Shown: positions 34,231 through 42,703 of the stretch, piece by piece
How positions within the stretch are numbered: the stretch's first letter is position 1
Layout of the letters: each line of letters begins with the position of its first letter
Source of the DNA: Selenomonas bovis DSM 23594
GTDB lineage: Bacteria; Bacillota; Negativicutes; Selenomonadales; Selenomonadaceae
Length of the DNA: 64,000 bases
Reading direction: 5' to 3'
NCBI RefSeq assembly: GCF_000381005.1
Contig: NZ_KB908382.1
Coordinates: 42,810-106,809, forward strand
Notes under the pieces: model-generated
Database searches by the model: none
Seen by the model: only the letters and a program-made list of their open reading frames with translations
What the model was told of the DNA's origin: nothing
Position numbers and translations under genes: made by a program

Positions 34231-35268
34231 TCACGTCTGTTCCAGAGAAAAACAAATCCTCCCGGCACGTTGTAAAATAGTACGCAAGCATTTTGCTAAA
34301 TACAAATTCACAAAGGAACAAAGAAACGCACAGAGAATATAAATTATCAGTTGCTTATCCGGATGTAGTGTCGGAAACCAAATTTTGACTAATACACCAA
34401 AATAAAAATGATTCAAAAACAGATTTAAACTGAATACTCCCAATACATTCACCCAATAATGTTGGAAAAGCGAAAAAAGATAGCTTTTTTTACTAAAAGA
34501 AATGCATACTGCTAAAGCAATCAACACTGTCATCACAAAATCCCACACCGAAGCAGTCGCTCGAAAATGAATCGCCAGATATATCGTACCTACGTAGCCA
34601 AAAATCTCTAATATCGTCAGAATCACTGTTCCCCACTTTGTCAGATGCTGCTGCCGTAAATAGAGACTGCCATGATGCAACAGAACGCCAAGCCACATTC
34701 CAGCAATTGCTCGTAAAACACCTGCCTGTAGAAAACCACCTGCCAATGGATCAAGAACCGTCCCAACCATATGATAACGGAATGAATATCCGCCATATAT
34801 AGTCAATACAACAATAATGCCTATGGCTGGAAATCTCCGATCAATGTATTCCAAAGCAACACTCATGATTGGGAAAGCTATCATCATTGCTGAAAGATAC
34901 CACATCGTTCCAGTGAAAGATACTGCAGGAAACCCAAACATCTGCAGTAAAAATAAATCGCTGAATAAGGAAAAAAGAGATTGCTCACCCATAAAACTAG
35001 TATATAAAATATAACTAACCAATGTCGCAATCAGATATTCTGGATAGAACCCCGCAGCCTTATGGAAAAATGCCCTAAGAGAAAGCAGTTGCCCCCCCCA
35101 GGAAGACATCTGCTTTTCAGCCATCAGCCATCCCGTGACCATAAAGAAAAACTCTACACCTATGTAGCCAGCAATAATCGGTTTATGAAATAGAATCGCA
35201 TGATGGAGGATTACTAATAGGGCAAAAATAAACCGCATAAAATCAATCACTCCATTACGTTGCTTCAT
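34231..35268 (-). CDS. Acyltransferase 3 family protein with in-frame G8 tract
   Basis: 345 residues, about 10 membrane segments; VIDFMRFIFALLVILHHAILFHKP at the N-terminus carries the Arg and His of the family. It probably acylates a surface sugar. Eight G in the coding strand (35092-35099, in SSWGGQ near residue 58) sit in frame now; loss or gain of one would truncate the protein. It is AT-rich compared with the genes to its left. ATG overlaps the gtrA stop by 4 bp. Confidence 0.88.
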   Translation of the reverse strand: MKQRNGVIDFMRFIFALLVILHHAILFHKPIIAGYIGVEFFFMVTGWLMAEKQMSSWGGQLLSLRAFFHKAAGFYPEYLIATLVSYILYTSFMGEQSLFSLFSDLFLLQMFGFPAVSFTGTMWYLSAMMIAFPIMSVALEYIDRRFPAIGIIVVLTIYGGYSFRYHMVGTVLDPLAGGFLQAGVLRAIAGMWLGVLLHHGSLYLRQQHLTKWGTVILTILEIFGYVGTIYLAIHFRATASVWDFVMTVLIALAVCISFSKKSYLFSLFQHYWVNVLGVFSLNLFLNHFYFGVLVKIWFPTLHPDKQLIIYILCAFLCSFVNLYLAKCLRTILQRAGRICFSLEQT

Positions 35269-35735
35269 CCTTGTTTCCTTCTTTCAGCAAAAATCCACTT
35301 ACGATTCAAAATATAATTCAATGGAATCGTAATCGGCATAGCGATAATCGGAGCTAGATACTTGCTGAGCCCCCATACATCGACGTAGAGATAAAGCAGG
35401 AAGATTCCCAACACATAGTTCGTTCCATATACTGTCAGATACCTGATTGCTTCTGCCTGCGTACGGCCGCTGTGTCCACTACCGAAAACCCAGAACTTAT
35501 TCAAAAGATATCCATTTAAGATTGTCACCCAGAAAGCAATCTGATTCGCTATTTGGTGATGCAGACCGATATAAACGCCGCCACCATAAAGCGCATATGA
35601 CAAAACGAAATTGATAGCTCCTACGATAGAAAAATTAAAAAACTGCGTCAGCCAGGGAAACCGAAAAAAGAATGATACCGTCCAGGGAAATCGAGCTTGA
35701 ATCCTTTCAGCCAACGGAGCCTTGTTCTGCGTCAT
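35265..35735 (-). CDS. GtrA-family membrane protein
   Basis: 156 residues with four hydrophobic segments: FFNFSIVGAINFVLSYALYGGGVYIG, IANQIAFWVTILNGYLLNKFWVF, a third near 95-115 and MPITIPLNYILNRKWIF. Partner of GtrB in moving or using lipid-linked sugars. ATG at 35735; it overlaps the GtrB-like gene by 29 bp, with no strong Shine-Dalgarno. Confidence 0.88.
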   Translation of the reverse strand: MTQNKAPLAERIQARFPWTVSFFFRFPWLTQFFNFSIVGAINFVLSYALYGGGVYIGLHHQIANQIAFWVTILNGYLLNKFWVFGSGHSGRTQAEAIRYLTVYGTNYVLGIFLLYLYVDVWGLSKYLAPIIAMPITIPLNYILNRKWIFAERRKQG

Positions 35736-36666
35736 TGTCAAAGTTCAACCGCTCTCTTTCTATAACTCTCGGATAGTGCGTAAGTCGTGCCAATATCTCT
35801 CCTACATACGCTCCTACAAAACCAATAAAGCAAAGCTGCACTCCTCCTAAGAAAAACATCCCGATCAAAATAGGCGCAGTTCCCATAGGGAAATACTGCC
35901 AAAAGGCAAGTTTTAAAACGAGATAAATCGCGCCGATCAGGAAGCTCACTCCTCCAATCAGAAAACCTACCAATGTAGCAAGGTGCAGGGGGACGCGCGA
36001 TGTATTAATCAAAGACGCCATTGCCAAATTGTAATAGCTGAAAAAATTATAGCTTGACCTTCCGCTATGACGCGCTGGTTGCTCGAAAGGAATCAATGCT
36101 GGCTCAAAACCAAGTTCAGGAACAATATTGCGAAATAACGGATTTGGGTCATGTGCCCGACGAATATACTCAATGACCTCCCGATCATAGAGTCCGAATC
36201 CAGTAATCTGATCATACTGCTTTACGCTAGACATTTTTCGAATGATGTAATAATAAAGCGACCTTATTTTCCACATGAACCACGATTCTTCACTATTGAT
36301 TTTCTGCGCCCAGACGACCTTTGCTCCTTTCTCCCACTCGCGCAAAAAAGCAGGGAGCAAACTGGCTGGAGTCTGCAAATCACAAGCCATACAAATTACA
36401 GCATCACCATCTGTATGAAAGAAACCATGAACATCCGAACGTTCAGCGCCATAATTACGTAAGTTGAAAATCACTTTTACATGTTTATCTTTCTCAGCAA
36501 TATCACGTAAGATTTGCGGTGTTTTATCGTCAGAATGATTATCTATAAATAGGATCTCATAATCATATATCGGCAACATTTTCATCTGCTTGCTAACTTG
36601 TTGATAAACAACTTCTACATTACCTTCCTCATTAAAACAAGGAATTTCAATACCTATTTTTTTCAT
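35707..36666 (-). CDS. GtrB-like polyprenyl-phosphate glycosyltransferase
   Basis: 319 residues. The GT-A domain (IEIPCFNEEGNVEVVYQQV, LFIDNHSDDKTPQIL, MACDLQTPASLLP with the metal Asp, FGLYDREV) is followed by two C-terminal membrane segments (LATLVGFLIGGVSFLIGAIYLVL, APILIGMFFLGGVQLCFIGFVGAYVGEIL). Such enzymes charge undecaprenyl phosphate with a sugar from a nucleotide donor. With GtrA and the 699-residue protein it forms a gtrA-gtrB-gtrC-like set. Confidence 0.92.
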   Translation of the reverse strand: MKKIGIEIPCFNEEGNVEVVYQQVSKQMKMLPIYDYEILFIDNHSDDKTPQILRDIAEKDKHVKVIFNLRNYGAERSDVHGFFHTDGDAVICMACDLQTPASLLPAFLREWEKGAKVVWAQKINSEESWFMWKIRSLYYYIIRKMSSVKQYDQITGFGLYDREVIEYIRRAHDPNPLFRNIVPELGFEPALIPFEQPARHSGRSSYNFFSYYNLAMASLINTSRVPLHLATLVGFLIGGVSFLIGAIYLVLKLAFWQYFPMGTAPILIGMFFLGGVQLCFIGFVGAYVGEILARLTHYPRVIERERLNFDNDAEQGSVG

Positions 36667-36686
36667 ATGCCAATTCCCTCCCCCTT

Positions 36687-38786
36687 CTAAAATAAACTCG
36701 TTTCTCTTATGTTCTGCCTTTTTTGATCTATTTTTTTTAGTTGTTCATTCTGCATATCTCGATAAAATACACCCAGAGGATCTTCGTCCTTTAATTCATA
36801 ATATCTATAGGAGCCTCTACGAATTGCTTCTTTCTCCCATTCATGTAAATCCGCATCCTTTAAGTAATCTATTTGCAACCATTTTTTTGCTTTGTTTTTA
36901 TCTATCAAGTACAACCGCTGATATTCAGCAATATATTGCTTTTGCAAGTTATCGCGCACATTCTGATAATATATCGACAACTCATGATAATATTTTTTTA
37001 CTTCATTTTTGGGAATGAAGCGATAAATAGCTAACGGTTTCTTGTGACCAAAGCATTGATATTCACGCTCATATATATGAACAGGCACAACTGTATATTC
37101 GCTATCAGCAAACATAATATTATCAAAATAATAACGTAATCCGCCATCATAATCTTCTCCATAGGCGCAAAACAAAAACTCATGGTTTTGATTGATCAGT
37201 GTTGCATAATAATCATTGGTATTTTGAATCGGTAAAATATGATTATAAAGCGAATACACGTGCTCATATTCACCTAAAATGTACTGATGATCATACTGCT
37301 GCAAGTCAATCATAATATCACGATCAGAAAATGTTGGATTCCAAATAACATAACGTCCCAGCAATGTCAAATTCACAAAAATAGATAAAACAAGCATAGA
37401 AGAAATCATCACGATATGGCGACGATTCGTCCTAATACGTGGAGCATCCAAAAGATAAATAAAATATCCAATCAGAACGAAAGCAGGAATCAGCAATAAA
37501 TCTCTTGTAAAGCAATCTATATCAGCTCGTGTTGAATCGCGCACCACAAACAGACGAAAAGCGACCGCGCCAAGACAAATTGCTAAAATTAGAGCAAAAA
37601 TACGCCGCCGGTTTCGTTCTTTCCACGAAAAGAAAGTTGTATACTGCCGTAATTTCCCACGGATCAAAAAACGATAATATAGCACCAGCCAAATGATAGG
37701 ATAAATCAGAACATACTTGCGTACGATATAGTCATCAGAAGCCAGGGTTTGCAAAAAAAACATTCCGAATAACAAAAGAATATAAATCATCTTTTCATCT
37801 TTTGTCTTCCAGCTTCGCCAAATCACATCCAATACGTAAAACAGAAAAATTGCAAAAACCGATATACTGTAAATATTAGAATGAGCTCCGCAAAAACTAA
37901 CAGCATGCTTAAAAATTATAAACCAGCCACCTAAAGAATAGTTGCTTGACCCACTCGCCCCCTGAGTAAATCCAACGACGCTGCTTAATGCATTGGCAAT
38001 AGCACCAACGTCCCAAAACGAGTGATAATACCACTCGCCAATCCCGAAAGCCAGTACTCCTCCCAATAAAGCTGAAAAAACATTTACACGCGATGATTTC
38101 CAACTATACCAGTGAATCTCCAAAAGCAGTAAAAATAACAAAGCCAAACAAACAAAGAAATTCGTGATATATACTAGAAAAACTGAAAGGACAGACAGAA
38201 GCCCAAGGAAAAAATACCGTAACTTGATATTCTGGATAGAAAGCATCAAAAAGATCAATGCCTGCACACATAATAAGCGAACTCCAGAAGGCTCTACGAC
38301 CCGCCCTGACAGAGTCATCGTAAAATCGATTGCCAGATAAAGCAAGATACCTCCTAGCAAGGCCATTTCTAAAAAAGTTCGCCGCCCATACAATCTCCGC
38401 AGCTGATATAGGTTGACTGCTATTAAAGCAAAGGAACATGAAGAAAAAAACACATAAGGAACACGAAGCCCATAATAGTTATCTCCTAATGTCAATAACC
38501 CTATCAGAACCCCCATATTCCCTACCACATTCATAATCATCTGTTCACCAATGAAAACCTGTAATTCGTCTGGTAAAACATGATTAGGATTGATATCACC
38601 ATAATTTATATAATTTAACGCCAACTGAGCATAGCAGCCCTCATCGATCGGCTGATATTCCCCCACACCAAAAGGCGGCAAATCCTGATCAAGGCAATAT
38701 AATCGTAAAAAAAGAAATAGAACAACGCTAGCACCAATAAAATAGTACCTTTTTTTCGCAATGTATCTAGCACATCGAAAAAACAT
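36687..38786 (-). CDS. Large GT-C-type membrane glycosyltransferase (GtrC-like role)
   Basis: 699 residues. About 10-12 membrane segments in the first 480 residues and a soluble C-terminal part. The first outer loop holds FGVGEYQPIDEGCYAQLALNYINYGD; an Asp-Glu acid pair in that loop is usual for GT-C enzymes that use lipid-phosphate sugars. No named family is certain. It lies next to gtrB and gtrA, which suggests it is the transferase of that set. Strongly AT-rich. Confidence 0.8.
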   Translation of the reverse strand: MFFRCARYIAKKRYYFIGASVVLFLFLRLYCLDQDLPPFGVGEYQPIDEGCYAQLALNYINYGDINPNHVLPDELQVFIGEQMIMNVVGNMGVLIGLLTLGDNYYGLRVPYVFFSSCSFALIAVNLYQLRRLYGRRTFLEMALLGGILLYLAIDFTMTLSGRVVEPSGVRLLCVQALIFLMLSIQNIKLRYFFLGLLSVLSVFLVYITNFFVCLALLFLLLLEIHWYSWKSSRVNVFSALLGGVLAFGIGEWYYHSFWDVGAIANALSSVVGFTQGASGSSNYSLGGWFIIFKHAVSFCGAHSNIYSISVFAIFLFYVLDVIWRSWKTKDEKMIYILLLFGMFFLQTLASDDYIVRKYVLIYPIIWLVLYYRFLIRGKLRQYTTFFSWKERNRRRIFALILAICLGAVAFRLFVVRDSTRADIDCFTRDLLLIPAFVLIGYFIYLLDAPRIRTNRRHIVMISSMLVLSIFVNLTLLGRYVIWNPTFSDRDIMIDLQQYDHQYILGEYEHVYSLYNHILPIQNTNDYYATLINQNHEFLFCAYGEDYDGGLRYYFDNIMFADSEYTVVPVHIYEREYQCFGHKKPLAIYRFIPKNEVKKYYHELSIYYQNVRDNLQKQYIAEYQRLYLIDKNKAKKWLQIDYLKDADLHEWEKEAIRRGSYRYYELKDEDPLGVFYRDMQNEQLKKIDQKRQNIRETSLF

Positions 38787-38814
38787 ACGATATTCTCCTT
38801 CTAATTCGTTTCGG

Positions 38815-39480
38815 CTATCCTTTATTGGTTATGCCCTGAGTTAATAATACTTGACGAACAACGCTATACCACACTTCATATCCCTTGGCACTTAAGTGAC
38901 ATCCATCAACCGTAAATTCTTCCTCTAGCAAACCAGAAGAATTTATCATTTTTGTATAAAGATCCAAATACGGAATATGTTTTTCATTGGCAAATTTACG
39001 AATAAATTCATTAAACTTTATAACCATTGTATTATCGGGAATATGCCGATTTTTATATATCTGATTGTTGATCGGGAGTATTGAAAAAATATACTTTTGG
39101 CAACTCGGCAATTTTTGTACAATGGTTTCAACGAGTAATTTATATTCCCTTTCAGCCACATGAAGTGGTTGAGCAACACTTAAATTATTAATTCCTGCCA
39201 TCAAAAACAAGCAATCAGGTGAGAGTTTTTCTATCGAGTCCAGTCTATTCCGCATCCCGCGGCAAGTATCACCCGCAATCCCCCGATTATAAATCTGAAT
39301 ATTATCAGCCCATTCAAATTCGCTCCACTCACCGTAGTCCGTCAAACTATCACCTAGAAGTACCACGCTAAAACCTGCCTGACGATGGGTAAATCCTTGT
39401 AAAACCTGTGCCTTTATCTGATATCCATATTCAGATAGCTGCCGATCCTCTATTTCTTTCCACCCCTCAGTCCGCATCAT
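38815..39480 (-). CDS. SGNH/GDSL hydrolase
   Basis: 221 residues, cytoplasmic by sequence. The four blocks are VVLLGDSLTDYGEW (nucleophile Ser), NRGIAGDTCRG, MAGINNLS and VDGCHLSAKGYE (catalytic Asp-His). It likely removes or adds an acyl group on a sugar. It overlaps the neuD-like gene by 14 bp and has GGGAG 10 nt before the ATG at 39480. Confidence 0.9.
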   Translation of the reverse strand: MMRTEGWKEIEDRQLSEYGYQIKAQVLQGFTHRQAGFSVVLLGDSLTDYGEWSEFEWADNIQIYNRGIAGDTCRGMRNRLDSIEKLSPDCLFLMAGINNLSVAQPLHVAEREYKLLVETIVQKLPSCQKYIFSILPINNQIYKNRHIPDNTMVIKFNEFIRKFANEKHIPYLDLYTKMINSSGLLEEEFTVDGCHLSAKGYEVWYSVVRQVLLTQGITNKG

Positions 39481-40120
39481 GATAATCTATCTCCCTTGCT
39501 GGCACTCCGACATAAATTTTTCCACTTTTCACTTCATGCAGGACGACTGCCCCCGCTCCTATCAAAGCGCTTCTCCCAATGTGTGCCCCCTGAATAATGA
39601 CTGATCCTGTTCCTACATGCGCCTCATCATCTACCGTAACGCCGCCACTGATTACAACTCCCGGCGCAACGTGAACATGATTCCCGATTACTGATTCACA
39701 ACTCACATTCGCTTTGGTATTGATGATAGAGTCATCTCCTATGCTTACCATCGCATAAACAATTGCGCCAGCAAAAATCTGCACCCCTTCTCCTAAGTGT
39801 GCATGCGACGATATGATTGCTGATGGATGGATCACACTTACAAAACTGTAACCATATTGCTTATACATGCAGTAAATTTTCTTTCTCAAGGATAGCGACC
39901 TGATTGATCCAACGCCATTCACAATATCAATTTCGCTAGGCGGGAAACGATGAATGATATCCTCATCACTCCCTAATACAGGAACATTCAGGATATCGGT
40001 TCCCCATTTCGTTTCATCAGGATCGGAAAATCCCAGTATCGTTTTCCCCATTTCCTGCAGCATATCAACCAACGCAAGCGCGTGCCGTCCAGCACCAGCA
40101 ATAATAAGTGGTTTTTCCAT
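39467..40120 (-). CDS. neuD: NeuD-like sugar O-acyltransferase
   Basis: 217 residues. An N-terminal PglD-type nucleotide-binding part (LIIAGAGRHALALVDML) is followed by left-handed beta-helix hexapeptide repeats from about residue 95 (VIHPSAIISSHAHLGEGVQIFAGAIV). The family acetylates nonulosonic acids or their precursors. Its stop overlaps the SGNH gene and its start abuts neuB, as in sialic-acid-type operons. Confidence 0.9.
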   Translation of the reverse strand: MEKPLIIAGAGRHALALVDMLQEMGKTILGFSDPDETKWGTDILNVPVLGSDEDIIHRFPPSEIDIVNGVGSIRSLSLRKKIYCMYKQYGYSFVSVIHPSAIISSHAHLGEGVQIFAGAIVYAMVSIGDDSIINTKANVSCESVIGNHVHVAPGVVISGGVTVDDEAHVGTGSVIIQGAHIGRSALIGAGAVVLHEVKSGKIYVGVPAREIDYHDAD

Positions 40121-41193
40121 TATATTTTCACCTTTTCATCAGGAAGGAAATCATACGCTGCGTTCCTCCCTAAAATTTCCCAGTATTTCATTGGCGACAC
40201 GCCATCACCAGGACGTTTCGCCATCAAATTTTCTGGTGTAAACAAATCTCCCTTGTGGATTGTCTTGGCTGCAACCAAGCTTTTCCGAGCAATCGCCATA
40301 TTTTTTAACTCAACGGCTGCTGGCTTCTTGATGCTATCACCTACTGCCAGTTCAATCGCACGAATACCTTCCACCATCTGTCGCAACTCATCTGGTTCGA
40401 TAGAGGCTTTTTGATCCGGGCCTGGTAGATTCCTGTTCAAAGTAAAATGCTTTTCAATTATGCAGGCTCCCAGGGCAACCGCAGCCAACGATATATATAT
40501 TCCCCGCGTGTGATCAGAATACCCTACAGGGAGCCCAAAGGCTGTCCGCATCGTCTGCATACAAGCCAGATGTACTGACTCATACGGTGCCGGATACTCT
40601 GTCGTACAATGGAACAGAGTTACTTTGTCCTGCAAAATTTTCTGTGCTTCATCCTGAGCATAAAAAGAAATACAATCGGACAGATCATTTGGTTCCCGCT
40701 CATATCGATAGCCGTACGCCAAAACGGCCAACGCATTTTCCACTTCTCCCAGCGTCGCCATACCAGTAGAAAGAATGATTTTACACCCCGTGCGTCCAGC
40801 AGCAAAAAGAAACGGCGCATTCGTGATTTCACCAGAAGGAATCTTTATACAATTTACATGGCATACATCAATCAACTGATGCAGGCTATCCTCATCAAAA
40901 GGCGTGGCAAGATAGTCAATATGCAGCTGCTGACAATGCTTCACCAATGCTACATGATCCTCAATCCCCAGTTCCAGCTTTTTCGTCATATCAAATTGAT
41001 TGCCTGTGACCCCTGTGGTCACTTTTTGATACGCTGCTTTCGGTGCATCATGCGTCATAAGCTGCTCAGTCTTGAAAAGCTGAAACTTAATTGCATCCGC
41101 ACCAGCTTCAGCAGCCATATCGACCATTTCCAAAGCCCTCTTGAGCGAGCCATTATGATTGACACCTGCCTCAGCGATGATATAGGTATGCAT
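40120..41193 (-). CDS. neuB: N-acetylneuraminate/legionaminate synthase family
   Basis: 357 residues; condenses phosphoenolpyruvate with a C6 amino sugar to a nonulosonic acid. Motifs: YIIAEAGVNHNGS, ADAIKFQLFKTEQL, KIPSGEITNAPFL, GLPVGYSDHTRG and EKHFTLNRNLPGPDQKAS, then a C-terminal SAF (antifreeze-like) domain from about 290 (SLVAAKTIHKGD). Start chosen: ATG at 41193, 10 nt from AAGGA; an ATG at 41202 overlaps the neuC stop. Whether the product is sialic or legionaminic acid cannot be told. Confidence 0.93.
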   Translation of the reverse strand: MHTYIIAEAGVNHNGSLKRALEMVDMAAEAGADAIKFQLFKTEQLMTHDAPKAAYQKVTTGVTGNQFDMTKKLELGIEDHVALVKHCQQLHIDYLATPFDEDSLHQLIDVCHVNCIKIPSGEITNAPFLFAAGRTGCKIILSTGMATLGEVENALAVLAYGYRYEREPNDLSDCISFYAQDEAQKILQDKVTLFHCTTEYPAPYESVHLACMQTMRTAFGLPVGYSDHTRGIYISLAAVALGACIIEKHFTLNRNLPGPDQKASIEPDELRQMVEGIRAIELAVGDSIKKPAAVELKNMAIARKSLVAAKTIHKGDLFTPENLMAKRPGDGVSPMKYWEILGRNAAYDFLPDEKVKI

Positions 41194-41198
41194 CAAAC

Positions 41199-42362
41199 TC
41201 ATTTCCTTTCCCAATCGATAAATCTTTTAGCGCAAATATTCGTTAAGTCGATATTTTTCATGATGTCTTTCATTGTTTCTGCTACCTTTCCATCTGTATG
41301 CGGAAGATAGATCTCGGCAATATCTTGACGAAATTGATCAGATAGTGCTTTTTTAATTGCTGATACAATTTCTAACTTTTTTTCCTGACAATCTATGATT
41401 GATATATATCTTTTGCGCCCCCCCTGCCTGGCACCAATATTCACCGTTGGAACATGAAAAAGAGGCGCCTCTAAAACACCGCTAGAGGAATTTCCTACCA
41501 CAGCCATACAATGTTTCATCGCGCTCAGATACCGAATCTGCCCCAAGGACTGAAAGGCCCATACCCGCCCCGGATTTTCCTGCGCATAACGGTCTATCTG
41601 CTGATTAATCAGGCGCCCTCCAGCATCACTATTAGACTTTGTAAATATAACTTGATATTGTGAAAACGCATCTAAAGCAGCAAATAGCTCCAACAAAGGA
41701 TTTCTCGTAGCACAAGACTCAATCGTAACAGGATGATATGTCACAAGAAAAAAAGGTTTTTCTAACTGAATATGTAACGATTCAGCCAGTTCTTCTTTTG
41801 TCAGCAATTTGGCATTGACGATATTATCATTCCCTAATGCTCCTGTCTCAAAAACGAATCGGGGATCCTCTCCCATTTGTAATACACGATGATAATATTC
41901 GCTCTCACTCACAAAATGAACCTGAGCCAGCTTTGTAATCGCATGACGTATCGCATTATCAACAGCGCCCTCCGTTAGTTCTCCACCATGAATATGGATT
42001 ATCGGAATATTAGCAAGCAACGCAGCCTCAGCCGCCCCCAATGCTTCATAGCGATCTCCCAAAATGACGACCATATCCGGCTTTAACCTTTCCAGTGCAT
42101 CAGCAAAGCCGATAATCCCCAGCCCCATAGATTTTGTGACACCAACTGGCGTATCACTGGAAAGCAACATCTCTACCTTCTCATTGATATGGAATCCATC
42201 TCTTTCAATTTCCCGATAAGTAAAACCAAATTCGGGAGACAAATGCATTGCCGTAGCTATAATTTGAAGCTCTAAATCATCATCATCCTGAACTTGTTGC
42301 ATGAGCCCCTGCAGCCGTCCATATTCGGCACGAGTTCCTGTAATAATACAGATTTTTCTCAT
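41199..42362 (-). CDS. neuC: UDP-GlcNAc 2-epimerase, hydrolysing (NeuC family)
   Basis: 387 residues; releases ManNAc or a related sugar for the synthase next door. Seen: CIITGTRAEYGRLQGL, VVILGDRYEALGAAEAALLANIPIIHIHGGELTEGAVDNAIRH, and VVGNSSSGVLEAP, all typical of this family. A run of seven G in the coding strand (41418-41424) lies in ARQGGRKRY. ATG at 42362. It is followed by neuB and neuD. There is no CMP-transferase gene (neuA type) in the window. Confidence 0.94.
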   Translation of the reverse strand: MRKICIITGTRAEYGRLQGLMQQVQDDDDLELQIIATAMHLSPEFGFTYREIERDGFHINEKVEMLLSSDTPVGVTKSMGLGIIGFADALERLKPDMVVILGDRYEALGAAEAALLANIPIIHIHGGELTEGAVDNAIRHAITKLAQVHFVSESEYYHRVLQMGEDPRFVFETGALGNDNIVNAKLLTKEELAESLHIQLEKPFFLVTYHPVTIESCATRNPLLELFAALDAFSQYQVIFTKSNSDAGGRLINQQIDRYAQENPGRVWAFQSLGQIRYLSAMKHCMAVVGNSSSGVLEAPLFHVPTVNIGARQGGRKRYISIIDCQEKKLEIVSAIKKALSDQFRQDIAEIYLPHTDGKVAETMKDIMKNIDLTNICAKRFIDWERK

Positions 42363-42420
42363 CGATATGCTACTCTCCTATAGATTTAATCAGAGTCTCT
42401 CATCACATGGCTATATTACG

Positions 42421-42703
42421 TTTCTAGCCTCTACGCAATATCTCAGGATTCACTTCATCCAGATTATTCTTTGCGTAGAGCCCTCTCAAGCAGCGGACGC
42501 AAATAATCCTGACCGACAGAGCCATCCTGCCCCTCGCAAGCTACAAATATTACAGGTGCGCAGTTTCTCGCCATGCCATATATCTTAAAGCGATACCTTA
42601 TTCACATCGCCAGCTCAATCACTTCACAGCCAATAGATACGCCGACATACGGTCTTTCCATCCGCCTGAATCTCCGACGTATTTTCAATCCATATTCCTC
42701 CAT
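42421..42703 (-). pseudogene. Probable remnant of a coding sequence between the TPP enzyme and neuC genes
   Basis: An ATG at 42703 overlaps the TPP-gene stop (TAATG), as a coupled gene would. Translation gives 33 residues (MEEYGLKIRRRFRRMERPYV at the start), a TGA at 42602, then in the same frame a further coding-like segment (CAPVIFVACEGQDGSVGQDY, then LRPLLERALRKE) ending at 42464; a shift gives LDEVNPEILRRG to 42427. Protein-like sequence broken by one stop and one shift suggests decay. No family recognised. Confidence 0.4.
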
